NCBI GenBank assembly: GCA_021812505.1
Contig: JAKANG010000045.1
Span: 1 to 7,944, forward strand
Direction of reading: 5' to 3'
Origin: Pseudomonadota bacterium
GTDB taxonomy: Bacteria > Pseudomonadota > Alphaproteobacteria > Rhizobiales > Beijerinckiaceae
DNA: 7,944 bases
The notes beneath the pieces were generated by a model. The model did not search any database and was not told the origin of the DNA. It was given only the letters and a program-made list of their open reading frames with translations. How positions within the stretch are numbered: position 1 is the first letter of the stretch; every line of letters starts with the position of its first letter. Made by a program: the position numbers and the translations under genes. Shown here piece after piece: positions 1 to 6,383 of the stretch.

Positions 1-2430
1 TATGCGCTGGATGCTCCCTTCGACGGCCCCACGCTCCTGATCTTCGTCCTGTCCGGCCTCGCGATCTCCTTCGCCGCCGAAGCCCTCCATCGCGTCTTTG
101 GCGAGCTTCACGCCGCCGAGGCCCGGCTGGAGCTTCAATCCCGAATCTCGGCGCTCGACGAACACGCCATCGTCGCCGTCACCGACCGCCGCGGCGCGAT
201 CACCTACGCCAACGACAAGTTCTGCGCGATTTCCAAATATTCCCGCGCGGAATTGCTCGGCCAGGACCACCGCATCGTCAATTCCGGCCTCCATCCCAAG
301 GAATTTTTCCGCAACATGTGGCGGGTCATCGGGAGCGGCGAGGTCTGGCGCGGCGAGATCTGCAACGTCGCCAAGGACGGCGCGCATTATTGGGTGGACA
401 CGACCATCGTCCCCTTCCTCGACGAGAAGGGCCGCCCCCGGCAATATGTCTCGATCCGCACCGATATCACTGAGCGGAAGCGCGCCGAAATCGCCCTGAT
501 GGAGAGCGAGGCGGCCCTGCGGATCAGCCAGAGCCGCCTCAGCCACGCCGCCGACGCGGGCCGCCTGACCTATACCGAATTCGACATCACCGAGGGCCGC
601 ATCCATGTCGGCGAGAATTTCGCCCACGTCCTCGGTTTCGCGCCCATCACCCCACGCGAGGGCGGGCCCATGGAAGACGGCCTCAACCGGCTACTTGACC
701 ATGTGCGGCCCGACGACCGCCGGCGCCTTTCCGTCGCCATCCAGCAATGCCTCAACGGGACCGCGAATGGGCGGATCGAATATAATGTGATCGGCGACGA
801 CGGCCAGGAGCGCCGGATCGAAAGCGTCTGGACCTCCGAAATCGGCGAGGACGGCAAGCCGACGCGGGTCTTCGTCACCGATCTCGACATCACGCGCCTG
901 CGCGCCGCGGAAGACGCCCTGCGCGCAAGCGAGAAGAATTTCCGGTCGCTCGCCAACGCCATCCCGCAACTCGCGTGGATCGCGCGGCCGGAGGGCGAGA
1001 TCACCTGGTTCAATGAGCGCTGGTATGATTACACGGGAGGCGATCGTGGCCAGCCGGCGGATCAGGGCTGGCGCGATTATCTGGACCCGGAGGCCCTTGG
1101 CCAGGTGGGCGAACGCTGGGCTGACTGCGTGGCGACAGGCCAACCGTTCGACATGACCGTGCAGTTGCGCGGCGCGGATGGCAGGCACCGCCCGTTCATC
1201 ACGCGCGTCATGCCGCACCGCGACCGTGATGGCCGGGTGCTGCAATGGTTCGGCACCGCCACCGAAATCACCGAGCAGATCGAGATGGAGGAGGCCTTGC
1301 GCGCGGCCACGCTCGAAGCCGAGCGCGCCAACCGCGCCAAGTCGAAATTCCTCGCCTCCGCCAGCCATGATCTGCGCCAGCCGGTGCAGTCGCTCGTGCT
1401 CCTGCTTGCCCTCATCGAACGCCAGGTCGCCGCCGTTCCCAAGGCGCTCGAGACGGCGCGGATGATGAAACAGGCCCTGGGCGGCCTCAACGGCCTGCTG
1501 ACCGCCATCCTCGACATATCGCGGCTCGACGCCGGCGTGGTCGAACCGGCGATGGACTCGGTCGATCTCGCCGCCCTGCTCGACCGGCTGTCGTCCGAAT
1601 ATGAGGCGAAGGCCACCGACAAGGGACTGACCCTGCGGATCATGAAACGCAATCTCTATGCGCTTGGCGATCCTTCGTTGCTGGAGCGCGCCCTGCGCAA
1701 CCTGATCGAAAACGCGATCCGCTACACGCCGAGCGGCGGCGTCCTGATCGGTCTGCGCCGGCGTGGCACCCGGGTCCGGATCGACGTGGTGGACACCGGC
1801 GCCGGCGTGCCGGAGGAAAAGCAGAAAGAGATCTTCGAGGAATTCATCCAGCTCAACAATCCCGGCCGCGACCTCGGCAAGGGGCTCGGCCTCGGGCTCG
1901 CCATCGTCGCGCGCCTCGCGACCTTGCTCGAGGCCCAGGTCGAGGTCAGCTCGCGCGTCGGGCGCGGCTCGCGCTTCTCCCTTTCGCTGCCCGCCGCCGA
2001 ACCCTCGCAGGCCGCCGAGATCCAGGCCGCGAAATATGACGACCCGCGCGGGCGCATCCTGATCATCGAGGACAATCTGATCCTGCGCCGGGGCCTCGAA
2101 AACATCGCACGCAAATGGGGCTGCAAGACCCTCTCCGCCGCAAGCGGCGAAGAGGCGCTGGAACTCGCCTCGGCGCGGCGCTGGCGCTTCGACGCCGTGC
2201 TGAGCGACTACCGCCTCGGCGCCGGGCTGAACGGCGTGGAAACCGCCAAGGAAATCGCCCGCCGTTCGGGCCGCGACTATCCCACATTGATCCTGACAGG
2301 CGACACGGCGACCGAACATATCGCCGAAATCGCGGCGAGCGGTTTCGAACTGCTGCACAAGCCGGTGAGCGCGGAACAATTACGCCGCAAGCTTTCACGC
2401 CTGCTGGCGCCGAGCGAGGCGGCGCAGTAA
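1..2430 (+). CDS. Hybrid sensor histidine kinase, multi-PAS, 5'-truncated by window
   Basis: Reading frame 1 is open from the first base to a TAA at 2428-2430, giving 809 residues. The true start lies upstream. Seen, in window numbering: a hydrophobic helix at about 11-28, possibly the last helix of a DUF4118/KdpD-like membrane module; a linker; PAS 1 at about 51-158, of the NifL-like kind ending in a DITERK signature; PAS 2 at about 175-300; PAS 3 at about 310-428; HisKA with phospho-acceptor His456 in SHDLRQP; HATPase with N571, DTGAG starting at D598 and a glycine-rich G2 box from G626; and a C-terminal receiver at about 686-800 with E690/D691, phospho-acceptor D736 and K787. All kinase and receiver residues needed for activity are present. 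The family role is to autophosphorylate on His and pass phosphate to Asp. The signal is unknown. Multiple PAS domains suggest redox, ligand or energy sensing, which is inference. The kinase reads towards a single-domain receiver gene on the other strand. Confidence 0.93.
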   Translation, partial: YALDAPFDGPTLLIFVLSGLAISFAAEALHRVFGELHAAEARLELQSRISALDEHAIVAVTDRRGAITYANDKFCAISKYSRAELLGQDHRIVNSGLHPKEFFRNMWRVIGSGEVWRGEICNVAKDGAHYWVDTTIVPFLDEKGRPRQYVSIRTDITERKRAEIALMESEAALRISQSRLSHAADAGRLTYTEFDITEGRIHVGENFAHVLGFAPITPREGGPMEDGLNRLLDHVRPDDRRRLSVAIQQCLNGTANGRIEYNVIGDDGQERRIESVWTSEIGEDGKPTRVFVTDLDITRLRAAEDALRASEKNFRSLANAIPQLAWIARPEGEITWFNERWYDYTGGDRGQPADQGWRDYLDPEALGQVGERWADCVATGQPFDMTVQLRGADGRHRPFITRVMPHRDRDGRVLQWFGTATEITEQIEMEEALRAATLEAERANRAKSKFLASASHDLRQPVQSLVLLLALIERQVAAVPKALETARMMKQALGGLNGLLTAILDISRLDAGVVEPAMDSVDLAALLDRLSSEYEAKATDKGLTLRIMKRNLYALGDPSLLERALRNLIENAIRYTPSGGVLIGLRRRGTRVRIDVVDTGAGVPEEKQKEIFEEFIQLNNPGRDLGKGLGLGLAIVARLATLLEAQVEVSSRVGRGSRFSLSLPAAEPSQAAEIQAAKYDDPRGRILIIEDNLILRRGLENIARKWGCKTLSAASGEEALELASARRWRFDAVLSDYRLGAGLNGVETAKEIARRSGRDYPTLILTGDTATEHIAEIAASGFELLHKPVSAEQLRRKLSRLLAPSEAAQ

Positions 2431-2498
2431 CCAGCATCCCGCGAGCGGTTGGCGCACGCCGGAGTGAGCGATGAAACCCTTTCGGCGCGCTTTTAAAC

Positions 2499-2867
2499 TC
2501 ATCCCCGGCCGCGCGAGGCGACGAGACGGTCGATCATCCGCTGCAGATCCTCGAACTGGAAAGGCTTGGTGAGGATCGGCGCCTCGCGATAGCCCGGCGC
2601 GAGGCCGCCGAGGCCATGGCCGGTGACGAAGGCATAGGGAACGCCCTGGAGCGCCAGGGCGTCGGCCACGGGATAGGAGTCGCCGCTTTCGAGCGCCACG
2701 TCGAGCAGGGCGCCGTCGAGCGCACCGCCTTCCTTGTCGACCAGCTCCAGAGCCGCCATGACCGTCCGCGCCGGGCCGACGACCGCGCAGCCGTATTCCT
2801 CGAGCCATTCGGCAACCAGGACCGCCAGGATCGGATCGTCGTCCACGAGCAGCAAGCGAGGAGCCAT
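2499..2867 (-). CDS. Single-domain response regulator (stand-alone receiver)
   Basis: The protein has 122 residues and consists of one CheY-like receiver domain with no output domain. Visible landmarks are the acidic cluster D9-D10-D11, phospho-acceptor D56 at the end of strand 3, T82 in VTGHG, and K101 in the TKPF motif. The ATG at 2865-2867 was chosen because the receiver fold begins right after it (MAPRLLLVDDDP) and a GGAGGG ribosome-binding site lies just upstream. A frame extending to 3053 adds 62 non-homologous residues and is unlikely. The stop is TGA at 2499-2501. Such proteins relay phosphate in phosphorelays or act by protein contact, as DivK and CpdR do. The gene converges on the hybrid kinase, with 68 bases between stops, so a functional link is plausible but inferred. 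No DNA-binding or enzymatic function is visible. Confidence 0.9.
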   Translation of the reverse strand: MAPRLLLVDDDPILAVLVAEWLEEYGCAVVGPARTVMAALELVDKEGGALDGALLDVALESGDSYPVADALALQGVPYAFVTGHGLGGLAPGYREAPILTKPFQFEDLQRMIDRLVASRGRG

Positions 2868-2870
2868 TTT

Positions 2871-2876
2871 CCCTCC
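2871..2876 (-). promoter_or_regulatory. Ribosome-binding site fixing the response-regulator start
   Basis: On the minus strand this reads GGAGGG, three bases (AAA) before the ATG at 2867-2865. It is a strong Shine-Dalgarno match and decides in favour of the 122-residue start over longer upstream starts. Confidence 0.75.
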
Positions 2877-3079
2877 GGCGCGCAGTTCGAATGCGCCATG
2901 GTTAGCAGTCTTTTCCAGCCACGGCCATGCTCTTCGCCCCAATTTTCCGAGCCCTGCCGGATTTGCGGAAAAATTGTTTTCGTTCTGTTCCCTCGCCCGC
3001 TCCTTTCGTGCTAAGCACCGGGGTGGAAGGCGCCGGCGAGCCGGGCCTTTCACGATTCGTCCGAATCACGGAAGACTCC

Positions 3080-3128
3080 CATTGCGGGCGCCAATCGGCG
3101 CTTTCGCCAACATACCATTCATTGCGGG
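3080..3128 (+). repeat. 9-bp direct repeat upstream of parE
   Basis: CATTGCGGG occurs at 3080-3088 and again at 3120-3128, a 40-bp offset. The second copy ends three bases before the parE ATG and supplies the only purine-rich ribosome-binding sequence there (GCGGGA). A 9-mer repeated within 50 bases is unlikely but possible by chance in GC-rich DNA. A function as a protein-binding site is only a possibility. Confidence 0.4.
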
Positions 3129-3131
3129 ATC

Positions 3132-5165
3132 ATGGCTGACGACGATCTTTTTGGCGCGCCGAAGCCGGCGCCGGGCAAGAAAGCCTCCGAGCCGAAAAAG
3201 CCTGCGGCCGCGCCCGGCGAGGCCGGCTACACCGCCGCCTCGATCGAGGTTCTCGAGGGGCTGGAGCCGGTTCGCCGGCGTCCCGGCATGTATATCGGCG
3301 GCACGGACGAGACCGCCCTGCACCATCTCTTCGCGGAAGTGCTCGACAATTCGATGGACGAGGCGGTCGCGGGCCACGCCACCCGCATCGAGGTCGTGAT
3401 GGACGAGGAAGGCTTCCTCTCCGTGACTGACAACGGGCGCGGCATTCCGGTTGATCCCCATCCGAAATTCCCGAAGAAATCGGCGCTGGAGGTCATCATG
3501 ACCACCCTGCACGCCGGCGGCAAATTCGATTCGGGCGCCTATCAGACCTCGGGTGGCCTGCACGGCGTCGGCGTCTCGGTCGTCAACGCTCTTGCCGAAC
3601 GGCTCGAAGTCGAAGTGGCGCGCGGCCAGACGCTCTACCGCCAGGTCTTTTCCCGCGGCGCGCCGCAAACCGGGCTCGAAACCGTCGGCCGGGCGCCGAA
3701 CCGGCGCGGCACCAAGGTCCGTTTCAGGGCCGACCCGCAGATTTTCCGCGAGAAATCCACCTTCTCGCCCGCGCGGATCTTCAAGATGGCCCGCGCCAAG
3801 GCCTATCTGTTCGGCGGCGTCGAAATCCGCTGGAAATGCGCGGAAGTTTTACTCGATCCGAACGGCAAGACGCCAGCCGAGGCCGTGTTCCATTTCCCCG
3901 GCGGCCTGAAGGATTATCTGGCCGCCGATATCGAGGGGAAGGAGCTGGTCGTCGAGCAGTTCTTCACGGGCCGGGTGGAGAAGCACGAACGTCACGGCTC
4001 GCTCGAATGGGCGGTCGCCTGGCTCGCCCAGGACGACGGCGCCGTCCATTCCTATTGCAACACCATTCCGACGCCCGACGGCGGTACGCATGAGTCCGGC
4101 CTGCGCCTCGCGCTGCTGCGGGGGCTCAAGGACCACGCCGAGCGCATTGGACAGGGCAAACGCGCTTCCGCCGTCACCGCCGAAGACCTGATGGCCGGCT
4201 GCGCCGCGATGATCTCGGTTTTCATCCGCGAACCGGAATTCCAGGGCCAGAACAAGAGCCGGCTGATGAGCGTCGATGCCTCGCGCATCGTCGAGAGCGC
4301 GATGCGCGACGCCTTCGACCATTGGCTCGCCGCCTCGCCGGCTCAGGCCAAGTCCCTCGTCGAATTCGCCGTCGAGCGCGCCGAGGAGCGCCTGCGCCGC
4401 CGCGCCGAGAAAGATGTCGCGCGCAAGAGCGCGACGCGCAAGCTGCGCCTGCCAGGAAAGCTCGCAGACTGCACGAACAATTCCACGCAAGGCTCTGAAC
4501 TCTTTATCGTCGAGGGCGATTCCGCGGGCGGCTCCGCCAAACAGGCGCGCGACCGCGCCAATCAGGCAGTCCTGCCCCTGCGCGGCAAGATCCTCAATGT
4601 CGCCAGCTCGTCGCGCGAGAAAATGGCCGCCAACCAGCAACTCGCGGACCTGATCCAGGCGCTGGGCGTGGGGATCGGCTCGCATTACCGCGCCGAGGAT
4701 CTGCGCTACGACAAGGTCGTCATCATGACCGACGCCGACGTCGACGGCGCCCATATCGCCTCGCTGCTCATCACCTTCTTCTACCGGCAAATGCCGAAGC
4801 TGATCGAGCAGGGCCATCTCTATCTGGCCGTGCCGCCGCTCTACAAGCTGAGCCAGGGCGCGAAGGTCGCCTACGCCCGCGACGACATCCACCGCGACGA
4901 GCTGCTGCGCAAGGAGTTTTCGGGGCGCGGCAAGGTCGAGATCAGCCGATTCAAAGGCCTGGGCGAAATGCTCCCGGCCCAACTCAAGGAAACCACCATG
5001 GCGCGCGGCTCGCGCACCCTGCTCCGCCTCGGAATCGTCGACGAGGATCGCGAGGAAACGGCGGATTCGGTCGAACGCCTGATGGGAGCCAAGCCCGAAG
5101 CGCGCTTCGCTTTCCTGCAGGAACGCGCCGCCTTCGCCGCCGCCGCCGACCTCGTCGACCTGTAA
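3132..5165 (+). CDS. parE: DNA topoisomerase IV subunit B (ParE)
   Basis: The protein has 677 residues, is a type IIA topoisomerase ATPase subunit, and partners ParC to decatenate replicated chromosomes. A Lys/Pro/Ala-rich tail (about 1-33) precedes the RRRPGMYIG motif. The GHKL ATPase shows E69 and N73 (EVLDNSMDEA), D100 in DNGRGIP, and the glycine lid GGLHGVG at 141-147. The transducer-domain lysine is K375, in QNK rather than the usual QTK. The TOPRIM domain has catalytic E461 in EGDSAGG and the metal-binding D534/D536/D538 cluster in DADVDG, then the conserved SRFKGLGEM near the C-terminus. Length and the GGTDETALHHLF-type N-terminus fit alphaproteobacterial ParE. GyrB is normally about 130 residues longer. 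The ATG at 3132 gives the usual MADDDLF opening. Its ribosome-binding site (GGGA, two bases from ATG) is weak and close. The gene appears monocistronic or leads a loose run with the downstream cytochrome gene. Confidence 0.95.
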   Translation: MADDDLFGAPKPAPGKKASEPKKPAAAPGEAGYTAASIEVLEGLEPVRRRPGMYIGGTDETALHHLFAEVLDNSMDEAVAGHATRIEVVMDEEGFLSVTDNGRGIPVDPHPKFPKKSALEVIMTTLHAGGKFDSGAYQTSGGLHGVGVSVVNALAERLEVEVARGQTLYRQVFSRGAPQTGLETVGRAPNRRGTKVRFRADPQIFREKSTFSPARIFKMARAKAYLFGGVEIRWKCAEVLLDPNGKTPAEAVFHFPGGLKDYLAADIEGKELVVEQFFTGRVEKHERHGSLEWAVAWLAQDDGAVHSYCNTIPTPDGGTHESGLRLALLRGLKDHAERIGQGKRASAVTAEDLMAGCAAMISVFIREPEFQGQNKSRLMSVDASRIVESAMRDAFDHWLAASPAQAKSLVEFAVERAEERLRRRAEKDVARKSATRKLRLPGKLADCTNNSTQGSELFIVEGDSAGGSAKQARDRANQAVLPLRGKILNVASSSREKMAANQQLADLIQALGVGIGSHYRAEDLRYDKVVIMTDADVDGAHIASLLITFFYRQMPKLIEQGHLYLAVPPLYKLSQGAKVAYARDDIHRDELLRKEFSGRGKVEISRFKGLGEMLPAQLKETTMARGSRTLLRLGIVDEDREETADSVERLMGAKPEARFAFLQERAAFAAAADLVDL

Positions 5166-5220
5166 AGCGATAAACCGGGGGCGCGGCGACTCTTCGACGC
5201 CGTACCTTCACGCCTTCTAC

Positions 5221-5240
5221 GCCGCCACCGGCGGCTTTCT
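5221..5240 (+). terminator. Possible intrinsic terminator after parE
   Basis: A perfect 6-bp GC stem, GCCGCC (5221-5226) and GGCGGC (5230-5235), encloses the loop ACC and is followed by TTTCT. It lies 55 bases after the parE stop and just upstream of the cytochrome ribosome-binding site. The T-run is short, so termination may be partial. Because it is so close to the next start it could also act in that gene's leader. Confidence 0.5.
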
Positions 5241-5257
5241 CCAACGGGAGCGAAAAC

Positions 5258-5785
5258 ATGAACCCGTCGCCCGCCAAATACGCCCGGCCCGTCATCCTGC
5301 TGCACTGGATCATGGCGCTGCTGATCATCGGGCTTTACGCCATCGGCCTGAGCGTCGATTCCTTCGACAAGCCCCTGCGCCCGACGATCGTCAATTTCCA
5401 CGCCCTTTTCGGCCTCCTGCTGGTGCTCCTGCTCGGGCTTCGCGTCATCGCGCGGCGCAGCAACGCCTCCCCAGTATTTCCGACCAGCATGGGTCCGCTG
5501 TTCCAGCGCGCGGCAACCGTCGGCCATGGCGTGCTTTATCTGCTGATGGCGGCGACGCCGCTCGCGGGGATTCCGACTTTCCTGTTTCGCGGCCGGGCCC
5601 TGAACTTCGGCCTGTTCGCAATTCCGTCGCCCTTCGAGGCCAATCGCGATGTCGCCCACCAATTCGGCGAAATTCACGAGCTGCTCGCGCATCTCCTGAT
5701 CGCGACAGTCGTCGCCCATGTCCTCGTCGCGCTTTATCACCAATTGGTCCTGCGCGACGGGATCCTCCAGCGGATCAAGCCCTGA
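5258..5785 (+). CDS. Cytochrome b561 (CybB family), inner-membrane dihaem b
   Basis: The protein has 175 residues and four predicted membrane helices, at about 12-31, 45-66, 88-107 and 141-163. Histidines H16, H48, H140 and H154 match the spacing of the four haem ligands of E. coli CybB (32 residues within the first pair, 14 within the second), so both haem b groups should be bound. Other histidines (H90, H134, H145, H161) are not assigned. The family transfers electrons in the cytoplasmic membrane. E. coli CybB has been described as a superoxide:ubiquinone oxidoreductase, but the donor and acceptor here cannot be read from sequence. The ATG at 5258 has a GGGAG ribosome-binding site seven bases upstream and starts directly before the first helix. 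The gene lies 92 bases after parE with a possible terminator between, so it is probably transcribed at least partly on its own. Confidence 0.92.
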   Translation: MNPSPAKYARPVILLHWIMALLIIGLYAIGLSVDSFDKPLRPTIVNFHALFGLLLVLLLGLRVIARRSNASPVFPTSMGPLFQRAATVGHGVLYLLMAATPLAGIPTFLFRGRALNFGLFAIPSPFEANRDVAHQFGEIHELLAHLLIATVVAHVLVALYHQLVLRDGILQRIKP

Positions 5786-5787
5786 TC

Positions 5788-5805
5788 GCAAAACACAAAT
5801 TTTGC
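5788..5805 (+). repeat. AT-rich inverted repeat after the cytochrome b561 gene
   Basis: GCAAAA (5788-5793) and TTTTGC (5800-5805) form a perfect 6-bp inverted repeat with a CACAAA loop. It starts two bases after the cytochrome stop codon. The T-run forms the 3' arm rather than following the stem, so it is not a classic terminator. It could be a weak terminator, an operator for the downstream small gene, or chance. Confidence 0.35.
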
Positions 5806-5872
5806 TGCGTGCGCTAACGCCCCATTTACCTTGATGATCCATAAGGGACGGAGGTCAGGTCGGGAGCTTCGC

Positions 5873-6136
5873 ATGGCGATCAAGAGGTATCTCTGGGACA
5901 GCAACCGGGGGTCAGCCGTCGATAAATTCGCGCTTTTTTGCGCGCTCGTGTCGGTCCTCGGCGTGCTCGGCGCGCATGGCATGGACAAGCTGGCGCAGAG
6001 CGGCTCCCTGCCCATGATCGCTTTCGTGCATCCCGGCGACCATCCGGGGATCGATTATTCCGCCACGGCCTCGATCCCGGCGCGCGCCGCCCGCACCCAG
6101 CTCAATCCCTGCGTATCGTCGGGCGACAATCGCTGA
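5873..6136 (+). CDS. Hypothetical 87-residue single-helix membrane protein
   Basis: I do not recognise a named family. The ATG at 5873 is preceded by GGGAG with seven bases of spacing, which favours it over the ATG at 5831, which lacks a good site. A basic N-terminus (MAIKRYLWDSNRG) is followed by one hydrophobic helix at about 19-34, then a polar tail containing a His/Pro/Gly segment (VHPGDHPG, 52-59), a basic Arg patch near 71-74 and a lone Cys80 near the end. The RGSAVDKFALFCALVSV stretch superficially resembles the start of Flp pilins or TadE-type pseudopilins, where the motif is like GATAIEYGLIAALI. The key Glu is replaced by Lys18 and the tail is unusual. There are no tad genes nearby. 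It is probably an inner-membrane or secreted small protein. Coding status rests on the ribosome-binding site, the helix and G/C third positions. Confidence 0.65.
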   Translation: MAIKRYLWDSNRGSAVDKFALFCALVSVLGVLGAHGMDKLAQSGSLPMIAFVHPGDHPGIDYSATASIPARAARTQLNPCVSSGDNR

Positions 6137-6164
6137 TCTCGAGCGCCTCACAGCCAGAAATTCA

Positions 6165-6192
6165 TTGACTTTGCCGCCGCTTGTCCTATTGG
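6165..6192 (+). promoter_or_regulatory. Candidate sigma70-type promoter upstream of the helicase gene
   Basis: TTGACT (6165-6170) is a 5/6 match to the -35 consensus. With 16 bases of spacing, TATTGG (6187-6192) matches only three of the six -10 positions. Alphaproteobacterial promoters often depend mostly on the -35 element, so this is plausible. It would start RNA near 6199. No primer-extension type evidence is available from the sequence. Confidence 0.5.
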
Positions 6193-6228
6193 TCGAAGTG
6201 GCGTCAGGGGATTCGCACGGCATTCGTC

Positions 6229-6308
6229 GCGCATCCGGTGCGCCGAGCCGTGTGGCCCAGGCCCCGACTGCGCTGATTTGACCGCCCCGGCGGCTCTGGC
6301 TCGGCGCA
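6229..6308 (+). promoter_or_regulatory. Long-range RNA stem with an alternative local hairpin
   Basis: TGCGCCGAGCC (6239-6249) is perfectly complementary to GGCTCGGCGCA (6298-6308), an 11-bp stem closing a 48-nt interior that itself contains a small CCGC-CCCG-GCGG hairpin (6282-6293). The first five bases of the left arm (TGCGC, 6239-6243) can instead pair with GCGCA (6229-6233) around the loop TCCGG. The two pairings exclude each other. This is what the sequence shows; any regulatory use is inference. Confidence 0.55.
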
Positions 6309-6320
6309 ATGTCCCGATCT

Positions 6321-6335
6321 GGGCAAGCGATGCCC
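6321..6335 (+). repeat. Small hairpin in the helicase leader
   Basis: GGGCA (6321-6325) and TGCCC (6331-6335) form a perfect 5-bp stem with loop AGCGA, twelve bases after the long-range stem. It adds to the structured character of the region and would be unremarkable alone. Confidence 0.4.
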
Positions 6336-6368
6336 TCGCGCCCAACGCACGGCGTGACGATCTGCAAA

Positions 6369-6383
6369 GCGGCAGGAGGCCGC
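6369..6383 (+). repeat. Hairpin presenting an AGGAGG sequence in the helicase leader
   Basis: GCGGC (6369-6373) and GCCGC (6379-6383) pair around the loop AGGAG. The Shine-Dalgarno-like AGGAGG (6374-6379) therefore sits in the loop and first pair. It is 78 bases upstream of the helicase ATG, too far to serve that start directly. The nearest ATG (6400) is 20 bases after it, which is longer than usual spacing. Confidence 0.4.

Larger units (their letters stand above)
2868..3131. other. Divergent intergenic control region (response regulator / parE)
   Basis: These 264 bases separate the minus-strand response regulator from plus-strand parE, so they must carry promoters in both directions. The stretch around 2961-2990 is locally AT-rich, with an A5 run followed by a TTGTTTT-like sequence. 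I could not assign a convincing -35/-10 pair in either direction. A minus-strand TGGC...TGC pattern near 2905-2925 has the wrong spacing for a sigma54 site. Short open frames here (for example 2927-3139) have no coding-like features and run into parE out of frame. Confidence 0.5.

Noticed and set aside
691..2379. Minus-strand open frame of 562 codons opposite the hybrid kinase
   Set aside because: It is a shadow of the strongly G/C third-position-biased kinase gene. The translation has no recognisable domain, while the opposite strand has intact kinase and receiver motifs.
2470..2503. GATGA...TCATC inverted repeat as a terminator between the convergent genes
   Set aside because: It has only 5 bp with a 24-base loop and no GC-rich stem followed by a T-run. 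The right arm also overlaps the response-regulator stop codon.
2905..2925. Sigma54-like TGGC...TGC pattern on the minus strand
   Set aside because: The distance between the GG and GC elements is two bases too long for a -24/-12 promoter.
2868..3053. N-terminal extension of the response regulator to an ATG at 3053
   Set aside because: The extra 62 residues look like translated non-coding DNA, and a GGAGGG site precedes the internal ATG at 2867 where the receiver fold begins.
2927..3139. Plus-strand 70-codon frame in the parE upstream region
   Set aside because: It overlaps the parE start out of frame, has no ribosome-binding site of note and no recognisable features.
3849..4982. Minus-strand open frame of 377 codons opposite parE
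   Set aside because: It lies entirely within the conserved ParE coding sequence, and its residue composition is that of a complementary-frame shadow.
5831..5872. Longer version of the small protein starting at ATG 5831
   Set aside because: It lacks a ribosome-binding site, whereas ATG 5873 has GGGAG at good spacing and begins just before the basic and hydrophobic N-terminal segment.
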